This document shows positions 44,805-53,500 of a stretch of 64,000 nt of DNA, piece by piece (the stretch's first letter is position 1; each line of letters opens with the position of its first letter). Under the pieces are notes generated by a model. It had not been told where the DNA came from and searched no databases. It was given only the letters and a program-made list of their open reading frames with translations. Position numbers and translations under genes: made by a program. The stretch covers positions 1,309,343-1,373,342 of the forward strand of contig NZ_KB850113.1 in the NCBI RefSeq assembly GCF_000369625.1, given 5' to 3'. The stretch is from Acinetobacter variabilis (GTDB taxonomy: Bacteria > Pseudomonadota > Gammaproteobacteria > Pseudomonadales > Moraxellaceae).

Positions 44805-47800
44805 TTATGACTTAGCCACCTGTGATTTTGAAATTTCACAAGCCTGTATAAATTCCCTTGCTGTACAGACCTGCCCTTCACGATCCAACCGATTAAAGAT
44901 GTCCTGATAAATTTTACGTTTGCTCGTGCCAGGTTTATCCATATTCGGTAAATTCACATCACGTAACTCCAACATATTACGTGCACCAAATACGATTAAT
45001 AAGTTTTGTGCACGTGACATTGCGACATTAATAAATTCAAAACGGGCGATATTGGCACGAGATGAGCGTCTATATTCTTTTGGCTTACCATCATTACGCA
45101 CTAGGCTTATTAAAATGATAGGTTTTTCTTTACCTTGGTAACGGATGACCGTGTTAATTTCGACATGAATGGCATCAAAATCTAATTTGCCACCATTGGC
45201 TTTACGAATTTCATCTCGAATAGTTCGGCACTGCGATTGGTAAAAAGACACCACACCAACTTTTTGCTTATTCTTACTGTGATAACCTTGTTGTTTCATT
45301 TGTAGATTGATGTTGATTAGAGTTTTAGCAATCAATTTAGCTTCAGTTACATTGCTACTTTCATCGTCTCTGTAAGACACACCTTTTTCATCATTTGAAG
45401 TGTCCACCCAAAGCAAATGCTTATTAGCATCCACCAAAGTATTAAGCTTTGATTTTAAAACGACTTGATGCTCACGTGGTTCATCAGGATTACCACAAGT
45501 GAGTTGCCCATCATAAAAATAGTTAATCATTTTCATAATGCTAGGATGCATACGAAATTGTGTGGTGAGACGTTCACGTAACACATCAGGTGCTTTTTCA
45601 AATAACTCTTTAAATAATGATGCAGTAACTAATTTTTCATAGCGTTTGAAATTGTCTTTTGTGAGTAAATTGGAACGATCTTGATTTTCATCTTCTACTT
45701 CTACTAAATCTTCAAATGTTTCAGTAGCATCTTGGCCTTCTTGAAACATTGGAGGTAATTGACGATGATCACCCACTAAAATAGCTTTACGCGCACGCAT
45801 AAGTGGCATTAACAGCTCAATTGGGGTAGCTTTAGATACTTCATCAATAATCACCACATCAAAGCCATCAATACCTGCATCCTGTAAGGTACGTGAATTT
45901 TCATTACAAGAAATCGCCACTAAATTACAGTTTTGGGTATATTCTTGGCTCATTAATTCCCAATCCAATTTTGATTGTTGTGGATTGTTAAGAGACTGTA
46001 CCCAGTCTTCAAATAAACCATGCCAATTTTGGTTTTGTGCTTTGCTCTCCTGATATTGTTGCTGTAAATACGAAATATGATTTTGAGTAGATTTAATTGA
46101 TTCACTCAAGTTGCTATTTTGAAAATTTTGTTGCTGTAAATGTTGTTGTTCAGCATGTTGCTGTTTTTGCAATTGAATTTCGATCATTTTGTATTGATCA
46201 AGTAGGTTTGTGATTTCACGTTCGATTTGTTTGATCGGTGCATCATTGGGTATGTTTATCTCAAATGCATGCATTTGTGCAGTTAAGCTTTGGCTTGCTT
46301 CTGTAATCTGACCATTAAGACATTGCTCAAATTGTTTAAATTTCTCTAAACGCTCCGCTAATAACATTGCAGTAGATTGTGCATTTGTAATATTGAGGAA
46401 TTGATTTCTATCCTTAAACAATTGGTAACATTCGTGGGTTAAACCACCACTTTGTTGCTTTAATTGATTTACTTCACGACGTTTTAGACGCCATAAATTA
46501 GAAATTTCTTCACTATCATCTAGATCCATTTGATTGGCAAGCTGTTCAATTTCTTGTTGTAATTGTTGAACTTTTAGCTGTGTCTCGATACTTGTTAGAC
46601 TACCCTGACCTGCTTGTTGCAAGCGAGTAATATCCTGCTCCATAACCTCAAGGCTACTATGAATATTTTGCCAAACATCTAATAATGCCATCAAAATTTG
46701 AGCTTGTGATTCTGGATAAAAGCGAAAATCTGTAATCTGAAATGGCAATTGAACCTGATAGCTGTCTAATTCAAATAAGCGATCTGCAATATTTTTAATC
46801 ATATCGGGTAAAACAAGACCTTGAGGTGCAATACTTTGCCCTGCTAACAAATCTTGCAACTGTTGTAATTCTACTAGTTGTTGTTGATGTGCCCGATACT
46901 CGAGTTGTTGCTGTTCAAAGGCATTTTGCGCCTGTTGTTGTTGTTGACGCTTTTCAATACCTTGTTGCTTGATACTTTGACGTTGTTGTTCAAGCTTTTG
47001 TGCATCAAGTTGTAAAAACTCAGCTTGATTTAACCATGTTTTTAACGCATCAATTTGTGCTTCCTGCTGTTGCAATGGCGTTAAAAAACGAGCCTGAATA
47101 TCATGGCTCAATGCTTCATAATGACGTGCTAAAGCTTGCTCACCTGAAAATAGTTTACCTTCTTCGGTAATTTTATCTCGCCCACGTCCTTGTTTTGCTA
47201 AACGAACCGCACGTAATGAAGGGTGATTGGTGATACGTGATAGCGCATTATCAATAGCATCATGTGATTGGCTACTCAGCAAAATAGTTTTACCCTGTTT
47301 TACTAGCTGTAAAATAGCTTCAGCAATAACTGTGGTTTTACCTGTACCTGGAGGGCCTTGAATTAAACATAAGTCTGGTGCAGCAAGCATTTTTTGCACT
47401 GCACGCTTTTGTGCATCATTTAAGTTAGAATTAAACCATTCTTTAATTTCAGGAAGTAAGTTAGGTAATTGTGCTTGCGTAATATCAAATAAATAACTTG
47501 AGAGATATGGTGCATAGCAATTTTCATTTTGCTTTAAATTACGCAGGATCCTATCCTGACGATCTACCAATGACCAATCACCAATTAAAGCAAAAGATAC
47601 AAAACCTGTGCTTGGTACTGTTTCAAGCATTTCTTTAATATCTTCTCTATATTGTAGAATGGCTTCTTCATCAGATTGATCAGGTACCAAATTGGTGACT
47701 TTATTTTTCCAATCTTCTGTGGGCTCAATATTCAGCCATGCAAATACAGGTGCTGAAAAAGGTATATCTTTTAAATCTATATGTTGAAAAACATTCTTTA

Positions 47801-48635
47801 CTTCATCTGGATTCAGTAAACTGAAAGCATTTTTACCACGTTTAAATTGTCCGAGTTCAAATTTTACCTTTTGCTTATTTTGACGTTTATCTTCTAAGCT
47901 CGGTAATTCAAATTTCCATGGATCAGTTGAGGTATTTAGATCAAATAATTGTAGGTCTTTTCGTGCTAAGGCTCTACGTACAAGCTCAAAATCTTGTTGA
48001 CTGTTAGCAATCGCAAGCAATTTAAAAATATGTTTTTGTTCATCATAATTAATTGTTAAATAGCGCAAACCTACTGATTTTTGCCGAATCAGTTCTTTTT
48101 TAAAGCCCAAAAATTTACGCCACTCTTCTAAACGCTCATTAGCTAAAACAGAAATTTTAGGTAATTCTTCTACAAGTTGTGGTGTTAATACATTTTGGAT
48201 ACCACGAGAGGGATATTCCCCTTCCCCCAAAAACTGATATTCACACTCTAATTCATGTTCATAGTTAGTAGGGTGTTCACTATTATGGCTAATTATTACG
48301 CTTTCTGGGATTAAATAAGGTGTGGAAGAACGAGTCCCCCAGTAACCAATCACAACTAATGAACTGTGTTCATCTAAATACGCACTAAAAGCAGGATGTT
48401 GAGGGATACGAATAGCTAAATTAATGCGTTGTGCAGATTTATCCTGTAAAGACAAATTTGCGACATAACACACTGTTGGCATAGATGGGAAAAAAATATT
48501 CAAAAAATGTGTGCTTATGTCTGAAGCTACATTTTCAAATAAAGGTTCGAGGCTTGGTTTAGCTTTTAAAATATGTGTAATATTTTGTTCAAGTCTAGTT
48601 TCACGATCTGAAAGTTTCCAAAAAAGTGCAGCCAT
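44805..48635 (-). CDS. SF1 helicase of the UPF1/DNA2 (AAA_11/AAA_12) type
   Basis: 1276 residues. Walker A is IQGPPGTGKTTVI (about residue 425), motif II VVIIDEVSKATP (about 928), motif III VGDHRQLPPMF (about 957), then TTQFRMHPSIM, and VNVAMSRAQN-type motif VI (INVAMSRAQNLLIVFG). Between motifs I and II lies a coiled-coil insertion of roughly 400 residues, extremely Gln-rich, as in RecB-like or SF1B helicases that thread nucleic acid. The N-terminal 400 residues are unrecognised. First gene of a five-gene operon; the upstream 150 bp holds its promoter and ends at an IS5 remnant. It probably unwinds RNA or DNA. Confidence 0.82.
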   Translation of the reverse strand: MAALFWKLSDRETRLEQNITHILKAKPSLEPLFENVASDISTHFLNIFFPSMPTVCYVANLSLQDKSAQRINLAIRIPQHPAFSAYLDEHSSLVVIGYWGTRSSTPYLIPESVIISHNSEHPTNYEHELECEYQFLGEGEYPSRGIQNVLTPQLVEELPKISVLANERLEEWRKFLGFKKELIRQKSVGLRYLTINYDEQKHIFKLLAIANSQQDFELVRRALARKDLQLFDLNTSTDPWKFELPSLEDKRQNKQKVKFELGQFKRGKNAFSLLNPDEVKNVFQHIDLKDIPFSAPVFAWLNIEPTEDWKNKVTNLVPDQSDEEAILQYREDIKEMLETVPSTGFVSFALIGDWSLVDRQDRILRNLKQNENCYAPYLSSYLFDITQAQLPNLLPEIKEWFNSNLNDAQKRAVQKMLAAPDLCLIQGPPGTGKTTVIAEAILQLVKQGKTILLSSQSHDAIDNALSRITNHPSLRAVRLAKQGRGRDKITEEGKLFSGEQALARHYEALSHDIQARFLTPLQQQEAQIDALKTWLNQAEFLQLDAQKLEQQRQSIKQQGIEKRQQQQQAQNAFEQQQLEYRAHQQQLVELQQLQDLLAGQSIAPQGLVLPDMIKNIADRLFELDSYQVQLPFQITDFRFYPESQAQILMALLDVWQNIHSSLEVMEQDITRLQQAGQGSLTSIETQLKVQQLQQEIEQLANQMDLDDSEEISNLWRLKRREVNQLKQQSGGLTHECYQLFKDRNQFLNITNAQSTAMLLAERLEKFKQFEQCLNGQITEASQSLTAQMHAFEINIPNDAPIKQIEREITNLLDQYKMIEIQLQKQQHAEQQHLQQQNFQNSNLSESIKSTQNHISYLQQQYQESKAQNQNWHGLFEDWVQSLNNPQQSKLDWELMSQEYTQNCNLVAISCNENSRTLQDAGIDGFDVVIIDEVSKATPIELLMPLMRARKAILVGDHRQLPPMFQEGQDATETFEDLVEVEDENQDRSNLLTKDNFKRYEKLVTASLFKELFEKAPDVLRERLTTQFRMHPSIMKMINYFYDGQLTCGNPDEPREHQVVLKSKLNTLVDANKHLLWVDTSNDEKGVSYRDDESSNVTEAKLIAKTLININLQMKQQGYHSKNKQKVGVVSFYQSQCRTIRDEIRKANGGKLDFDAIHVEINTVIRYQGKEKPIILISLVRNDGKPKEYRRSSRANIARFEFINVAMSRAQNLLIVFGARNMLELRDVNLPNMDKPGTSKRKIYQDIFNRLDREGQVCTAREFIQACEISKSQVAKS

Positions 48636-49236
48636 ATTTTTTTCTCATAACGAAATTATCATTAAAAAATCTTTAAAATCATAAAAATAATTTTTCAAGT
48701 GACCATTATTATAAATATATATGTTTGAAAATTAAAACAATAAATAACCTAAATTGTGGATATGAAATTTGTCTGGGATACTAGGGTCTGTTGAGAATTA
48801 CCGAGAGTTAATTAAACTCGCGCACAATTGAATCATGGCTTCAAAACTCGTATCTGTTTTACAACTACGCATCGCTATACGTTTAAATTCTTTTAACTTA
48901 CAGAAATAGTTTTCAATGAGATGACGCCATTTATACATAGTCGTATCAAATACTCTCATTACTTTTCGATTAGATTTGGGTGGGATCACCACTTTCACTT
49001 TACGTTCATTGAGTTCTTGGATGAGCCAATCTGCATCAAATGCTTTATCAGCCAGTTATGCTTGAAAATCAACATCTTCAATTAAAGGTTTAGTTTCTAC
49101 TAAATCGTGATATTGACCAGGCATTAATCGAAACTTAATGAGGTTGCCTAGACTATCCACTAAGGCAAGAATTGAATAGCCACCGATTTTGTAGACACCT
49201 TTTAGTTAGATAAAATGGCTAATTAACGAGGTGCTT

Positions 49237-49482
49237 ATGAGCAGTAAACGATACCCTGAAGAATTCAAAATTGAAGCAGTAGAACAAGTCACTGAGAAAG
49301 GTCATAGTGTGGCTGAAGTTGCTACACGTTTAGGAACCACTACACATAGTCTGTATGCTTGGATCAAACGTTATGATCCACAGCAGCCCAAGACAACAGA
49401 ATCTAGTGATCCAACTACAGAATTAGCGAAATTAAAAAAAGAGCTGCAAAGGGTCACTGAAGAAAGGGACATATTAAAGTGA
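49237..49482 (+). CDS. IS3-family transposase OrfA
   Basis: 81 residues from the ATG at 49237 (GAGG at 49228-49231). It is the helix-turn-helix/leucine-zipper part of the transposase (SSKRYPEEFKIEAVEQV, ELAKLKKELQRVTEERDILK). It stops early: the usual C-terminal end can be read in another frame as FASQSK just before orfB. A small indel around 49477-49490, where a GTGAAAGCA/TGCTTTCAC hairpin now lies, probably altered the normal frameshift window. Confidence 0.75.
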   Translation: MSSKRYPEEFKIEAVEQVTEKGHSVAEVATRLGTTTHSLYAWIKRYDPQQPKTTESSDPTTELAKLKKELQRVTEERDILK

Positions 49483-49519
49483 AAGCACTGCTTTCACGCC
49501 GCTTCGCAAGCCAGTCCAA

Positions 49520-50392
49520 ATGAGGTACGCCTTTATTCGGGACAACCAACATATATGGTCTGTTCGTCGTTTATGTTCAACGTTAGATGTTCATCACAGT
49601 GGTTATTACGCCTGGTTAAAGAAACCTACCAGTATAACTGCGAGGAAGCGGCAACAGCTTTCAGGATTAATTAAACAGTTCTGGTTGGAATCTGGCGGAG
49701 TCTACGGTTATCGCAAGATTCATTGTGATTTGAAAGACGTTGGCGAAAGTTGCGGTATCAATCGAGTACATCGACTCATGAAGGCGAATGGTCTCAAGTC
49801 ACAGCGTGGCTATCGCAAACCTAGAGCTAATGTTAGTACTCCATCGATTGTGGCTCGAAATACTTTAGACAGACAGTTTAACCCCACCCAGCCCAACCAG
49901 TTGTGGGTGACTGACATCACTTATATTCGCACTCATGAAGGATGGCTGTATCTTGCAGTAGTAATCGACCTATTCTCACGGCTAGTCGTTGGCTGGTCTA
50001 TGAAGACGAGAATCACAACAGATCTGGTTTTAGATGCTCTACTGATGGCTTTGTGGCGAAGAAGCCCAAAGAACAAAGTCCTGATTCATTCTGATCAAGG
50101 TAGCCAATACACCAGTCATGAATGGCAGACATTTCTCAAGCATCACAACCTTGAAAGCAGTATAAGCCGGCGTGGAAACTGCCATGATAATGCTGTTGCT
50201 GAGAGCTTCTTTCAGCTGTTAAAGCGAGAGAGGATCAAGAAGAAAATCTATGTGACAAGAACTGAAGCAAGGTCGGATATCTTTGAATATATAGAGATGT
50301 TCTATAACTCAAAACGCAGACATGGTTCCAATGGTCAGCGTTCTCCATTAGATTATGAAAAGGCCCATCAAAAGATGGTTATGTGTGTCTAG
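49520..50392 (+). CDS. IS3-family transposase OrfB (DDE catalytic part)
   Basis: 290 residues with the complete IS3 rve core: VTDITYIRTHEGWLYL (first Asp), HSDQGSQYTS (second Asp) and NAVAESFFQLLKRERI (Glu). The N-terminal HTH_21 part (SGGVYGYRKIHCDL) is intact. Normally made as an OrfAB fusion through a -1 frameshift; the altered OrfA end suggests this fusion may no longer form. Confidence 0.88.
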   Translation: MRYAFIRDNQHIWSVRRLCSTLDVHHSGYYAWLKKPTSITARKRQQLSGLIKQFWLESGGVYGYRKIHCDLKDVGESCGINRVHRLMKANGLKSQRGYRKPRANVSTPSIVARNTLDRQFNPTQPNQLWVTDITYIRTHEGWLYLAVVIDLFSRLVVGWSMKTRITTDLVLDALLMALWRRSPKNKVLIHSDQGSQYTSHEWQTFLKHHNLESSISRRGNCHDNAVAESFFQLLKRERIKKKIYVTRTEARSDIFEYIEMFYNSKRRHGSNGQRSPLDYEKAHQKMVMCV

Positions 50393-50963
50393 AATTTTGG
50401 TGGCTATTCAAATTTTACAGGTCATTCCACCTCGAGATTTACCTATAGACTGTTTGAAAGTCCCCCTTTTGCACCTTGGCCATGTCGATGAACTTTAACA
50501 ATCGTTCCATCAATCATGGCGTATTCCAAATCAACATCTTCATTTACAGATGCAAAAATAGTTTCAAATACACCAGCTTTCACCCAGTCACGGTATCTTT
50601 TAAAGACGGTATTCCATTTACCAAAATGAGGAGGTAGATCACGCCATGGACTGCCTGTACGCAGTTTCCATAAGATCACTTCCATGATATTTCTACTGTT
50701 TTTTGAACGGTAGCAACCATGTAATCGCATAGTATTTTGAATTTGCTGCCAAATATTTTCGGTAAGAAGAGTGCGTGCCATTGAAAATATGGAAATAAAA
50801 ATAACTCAAAGAAAATTTTAAGAATTTAAAACCAATTCTTCAAATGAGGACACGACCTAAGCTTTTTAGACGTTAGTCATAAAAGTAGTTCTTGCTCCCA
50901 ACTCTGATTGATTAATATTTAATCTTAATGGGGGTTATTTTTTCATCATTATGGTCATATCTG

Positions 50964-50992
50964 TTGAAATTTTAAGAAATTTTTCATATATT
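50964..50992 (+). promoter_or_regulatory. Sigma-70-type promoter for the precursor peptide gene
   Basis: TTGAAA (50964-50969), a 17-base spacer and TATATT (50987-50992), in AT-rich DNA 35 bases before the start codon at 51027. The transcript would start near 51000 and have a short leader with a modest AGGT ribosome site. Confidence 0.65.
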
Positions 50993-51026
50993 TATTTTGC
51001 TTAAAAATTATCTTATAGGTAAAAAA

Positions 51027-51224
51027 ATGTCCAATAAATTAGATCTAAGTTTTGAAGTTGTTCGTCCTGATATTCATGCTAGTAGAGAATATACAAAAAC
51101 ATGTTCTGGAGGGGTGAGTGATTGTTGTACACGTACTTGTACACGTATTACTGATGACTCTAACTCATCATTAGATGCTTGGGAACAATACCTAGAAGTT
51201 AACGAAGGTATTCTCCAGTACTGA
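51027..51224 (+). CDS. Candidate modified-peptide (RiPP) precursor, Cys-rich
   Basis: 65 residues from the ATG at 51027; the frame is open to 50997, but the promoter and AGGT site favour 51027. The leader-like N-terminal part (MSNKLDLSFEVVRPD) is followed by a core-like segment of residues 23-43 with four Cys (26, 33, 34, 38) and many Thr/Ser (TCSGGVSDCCTRTC), then an acidic tail ending GILQY. The size, layout and position directly before two E1-like enzyme genes suggest a ribosomally made peptide whose Cys/Thr-rich segment or C terminus is modified. There is no double-Gly cleavage site. A metal-binding small protein is the main alternative. Confidence 0.65.
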   Translation: MSNKLDLSFEVVRPDIHASREYTKTCSGGVSDCCTRTCTRITDDSNSSLDAWEQYLEVNEGILQY

Positions 51225-51237
51225 TCCTAAGTTATTA

Positions 51238-51281
51238 AAAAGTAGAACCTAAATAGGAATATTTAGGTTCTACTTTTATTT
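51238..51281 (+). terminator. Perfect hairpin between precursor and enzyme genes
   Basis: AGTAGAACCTAAATA (51241-51255) pairs perfectly with 51260-51274 around a GGAA (GNRA-type) tetraloop, and three more A-T pairs extend the stem to 18 bp. TTTTATTTT follows. It should stop most transcripts after the precursor gene while some read through into the enzyme genes, which is the usual way to make excess precursor. It could also stabilise the 3' end of the short mRNA. Confidence 0.88.
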
Positions 51282-51296
51282 TAAGAGTAGCCCTCG

Positions 51297-52430
51297 ATGT
51301 TAAATAAGTTTTTCAAAATTCAAGATACAGTTGATGTTTACATTAAGGATTTAGAACAAGATGGAAAAGTAATAATTACTTTTCATAAGATGACAACTAG
51401 ACAAAGAGTCGAAATAATTACCAAAAAAAATGTTGCTGAATTCTTAGCATTATTGGATGGTAAAAAATCTGTAATTGAAATCCTAAATAAACTTGGCAAG
51501 TTTTCGAGTGAAGAAGCAGAAAAACTTATAACTTATTTATCAAATGAACATTTATTAACAGATACTTCTTTAAATATCGATATTGATCATCGCTATGATC
51601 GTCAAATTAATTACTTCGATGATATGATTCTTGATCGCCGAGGATCAGAAACTCAAAAAATTTTAGCGTCAAAACATATTGTGTTTCTAGGGTGTGGTGC
51701 AATAGGATCGACAATTGCTGAAATTTTAGTTAGAGCTGGAGTACAATCCTTAACATTAGTAGATTTTAAAAAAATTACAAAAAGCAATATAGATCTTCAC
51801 CTATTTGCGACAGAAGAAAATATTAGCGAATCAAAAGTTCAAGCCTTAGCAAAATATTTAACAAAGATTAATCAAAAAATAAGAATCAAAACTTTTGATG
51901 AAAAATTACTTCCAAATACAGATTTATCAAGATGGATTGATAATAAAGTAGATCTAGTTATTAATAGCTGTGATGAACCTTATATTGGGCATACCTCATT
52001 AAAAGTTGGTAGATATTTACAGAATTTTAAAATACCACTATATGTTGCCGGAGGCTTTGATGCTCATCTTATGAGTTCAGGAGAGCTAATTAATCCTCCA
52101 TTTACCCCATGTATTGATTGTTCACAACAAACCTTTACTAAAGCGTTAGAAGGTTGGAAACCCACTTATAGTCATATAAATACTTCCAATGTAATTGTAG
52201 AAAACAATCAATTTGATTCTGAAAATAACTACACAGTAGGTGGAGCTGGAGGACTGATTATGATGAGTAGTTTTTCAGCAAATCTTAGTTGTATAAAAAT
52301 ACTACAATTCCTATGCGAAGATTCATCTTTCGATCATAAACCTATTAGATATGAATATTTACCCAATAAGGGAGTTATGACTGAATTTGTATTGACGCGC
52401 CAGGAGGAATGTAATGTCTGCAACAAATAA
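51297..52430 (+). CDS. E1/ThiF-like protein 1 with N-terminal RRE-like domain
   Basis: 377 residues. Residues about 1-90 look like a winged-helix peptide-binding domain of the PqqD/RRE type (NVAEFLALLDGKKSVIEILNKLG, LITYLSNEHLLT). Then comes RYDRQINYF (99-107), the Arg-finger motif of E1 enzymes, and an adenylating domain with GCGAIGS (132-138) and Asp156. The ATP-site block that should read SNLxRQ is SNIDLHLF (163-170), so the key Arg is missing. Zn-ligand pairs are CIDC and CNVC at the C terminus. It is likely a non-catalytic partner of the next protein that gives its Arg in trans. The genes overlap by 17 bases, so they are translationally coupled. Confidence 0.78.
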   Translation: MLNKFFKIQDTVDVYIKDLEQDGKVIITFHKMTTRQRVEIITKKNVAEFLALLDGKKSVIEILNKLGKFSSEEAEKLITYLSNEHLLTDTSLNIDIDHRYDRQINYFDDMILDRRGSETQKILASKHIVFLGCGAIGSTIAEILVRAGVQSLTLVDFKKITKSNIDLHLFATEENISESKVQALAKYLTKINQKIRIKTFDEKLLPNTDLSRWIDNKVDLVINSCDEPYIGHTSLKVGRYLQNFKIPLYVAGGFDAHLMSSGELINPPFTPCIDCSQQTFTKALEGWKPTYSHINTSNVIVENNQFDSENNYTVGGAGGLIMMSSFSANLSCIKILQFLCEDSSFDHKPIRYEYLPNKGVMTEFVLTRQEECNVCNK

Positions 52431-53499
52431 TCTTAGATTTCGTCAAAGTATAGGTGTAATCTCCAAAGCAAACTCTGTAGAGTTCTTTAGAGCTAATATA
52501 AGAGAAAGCCTAATTTTAAAGATGGATAGTAATAAAATTCTGGAATTATTACAAAGTTTTAATGGTAACAATTCGCTTAAAGATATTTGTAATAAAATGA
52601 ATTTTATAGATCTAGGACAATTAGAAACTCTAAGTAATTTTCTAAAAGAAGAATTTATTCTGATTGAACAAGATCTACCCTATTCTCTTAGCCTAACAAA
52701 AGATAATTATAGATTAATAAATATATTAGAGGATTACTTTCACTCAACTAGCGAAGTTATCAATGCTATTGAAAATTTAAAAAAATCCAAAGTCATGATA
52801 ATTGGTGTAGGTGCAGTAGGAAGCTATATTGCTACATATTTAGCAAAGGTAAAAGTAGGAAAATTTATTTTTGTTGATTCCGATACAGTAGATATAAGTA
52901 ATTTACATAGACAGTATTATTTTGAAAAAGACATAGGTGAAAAAAAAGCTGATGTTTTAGCTGAGCATCTCAAAAAAATAGACAAAAATATTGAAATTAA
53001 AACCATTCATAACTTATTGGATGATAATTTTTTCAAACTGAATAGTTTAGATGAAGATATAGATTTAATTATTAATTGTGCCGACCAACCAAGTGTTGAT
53101 TATACAAGCAGATTAGTTGCAAAATATGCAATGAAAAATAATATTCCACATATAGTGGGCGGTGGTTATAATCTTCATCTAACATTAATAGGACAGACAA
53201 TAATCCCTAATTTAACTGCATGTTTTAAATGTTTTGAAAAAGCATTACACGAAAAAAATCTTATTGATTTAAAAGGTATAAAAAAATTACATCGTGAAGG
53301 AAGAAAATTAGGATCCTATCCACCACTTTCAGGTCTTGCCTCTACTCTCGCTGCTTTAGATGCGTTTAAAGTATTAATTAAAAAATATGAGTATTTACAG
53401 CAATCAAACCGACGTATTGAATTTAGTATAGAAAAAAATAATTTTACTATTAGAGAAATACCAAAAGATCCAAATTGCGAATGGTGTGGAGTAAGTTAA
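52414..53499 (+). CDS. E1/ThiF-like protein 2, catalytic adenylating subunit
   Basis: 361 residues; the ATG at 52414 has AGGAGG upstream inside the previous gene. An N-terminal winged-helix part (about 1-88) also looks RRE-like. The adenylating domain is complete: GVGAVGS (131-137), VDSDTVD (Asp155/157), SNLHRQYYF (Asn163, Arg166, Gln167), Lys177 in DIGEKKAD and INCADQP. Zn pairs are CFKC and CEWC. By contrast the RYxRQ Arg-finger motif is absent (DNYRLINIL at the place). It would adenylate a carboxyl group, by analogy with MccB of microcin C and with MoeB, probably on the precursor peptide. Confidence 0.8.
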   Translation: MSATNNLRFRQSIGVISKANSVEFFRANIRESLILKMDSNKILELLQSFNGNNSLKDICNKMNFIDLGQLETLSNFLKEEFILIEQDLPYSLSLTKDNYRLINILEDYFHSTSEVINAIENLKKSKVMIIGVGAVGSYIATYLAKVKVGKFIFVDSDTVDISNLHRQYYFEKDIGEKKADVLAEHLKKIDKNIEIKTIHNLLDDNFFKLNSLDEDIDLIINCADQPSVDYTSRLVAKYAMKNNIPHIVGGGYNLHLTLIGQTIIPNLTACFKCFEKALHEKNLIDLKGIKKLHREGRKLGSYPPLSGLASTLAALDAFKVLIKKYEYLQQSNRRIEFSIEKNNFTIREIPKDPNCEWCGVS

Positions 53500-53500
53500 T

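Larger units (their letters stand above)
49173..50410 (+). mobile_element. IS3-family (IS51-like) insertion sequence, 1238 bp
   Basis: Inverted ends begin TGAATAGCCACC at 49173 and, on the other strand, at 50410, with further matching to TAGACAC (about 26 bp, some mismatches). The direct repeat AAT on each side (49170-49172 and 50411-50413) is the 3-bp target duplication usual for IS3. It lies inside the older IS5-family transposase gene. Confidence 0.85.
48798..50781 (-). pseudogene. IS5-family transposase, interrupted and frameshifted
   Basis: The 5' part (50781 to 50411) starts MARTLLTENIWQQIQN and holds the first catalytic Asp (YAMIDGTIVKVHRHG). A one-base deletion near 50450 changes frame before RGGMTCKI. 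After removal of the IS3 element and one AAT copy, the gene continues LALVDSLGNLIKFRLMPGQ and then KVVIPPKSNRK and YKWRHLIENYFCKLK (49172 to 48798). A TAA at 49056-49058 is a further stop. It is not functional. Confidence 0.8.
48784..50857 (-). mobile_element. Decayed IS5-family (IS427-like) element, split by an IS3 element
   Basis: Its transposase gene lies on both sides of the IS3 element at 49173-50410. TA dinucleotides flank proposed ends GGGTCTGTTGAGAATT (left) and the complement of GGTCGTGTCCTCATTT (right). The ends match each other only in part, so the borders are approximate. Confidence 0.6.

Noticed and set aside
38923-50857. A simple composite transposon moving the five-gene operon
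   Set aside because: The two flanking IS5-family elements belong to different subgroups with different ends, and the left one has no target duplication.
51027-51224. A thiazole/oxazole (TOMM) peptide precursor
   Set aside because: The Cys/Thr/Ser-rich segment is suggestive, but no YcaO cyclodehydratase or dehydrogenase gene is present in the cluster.
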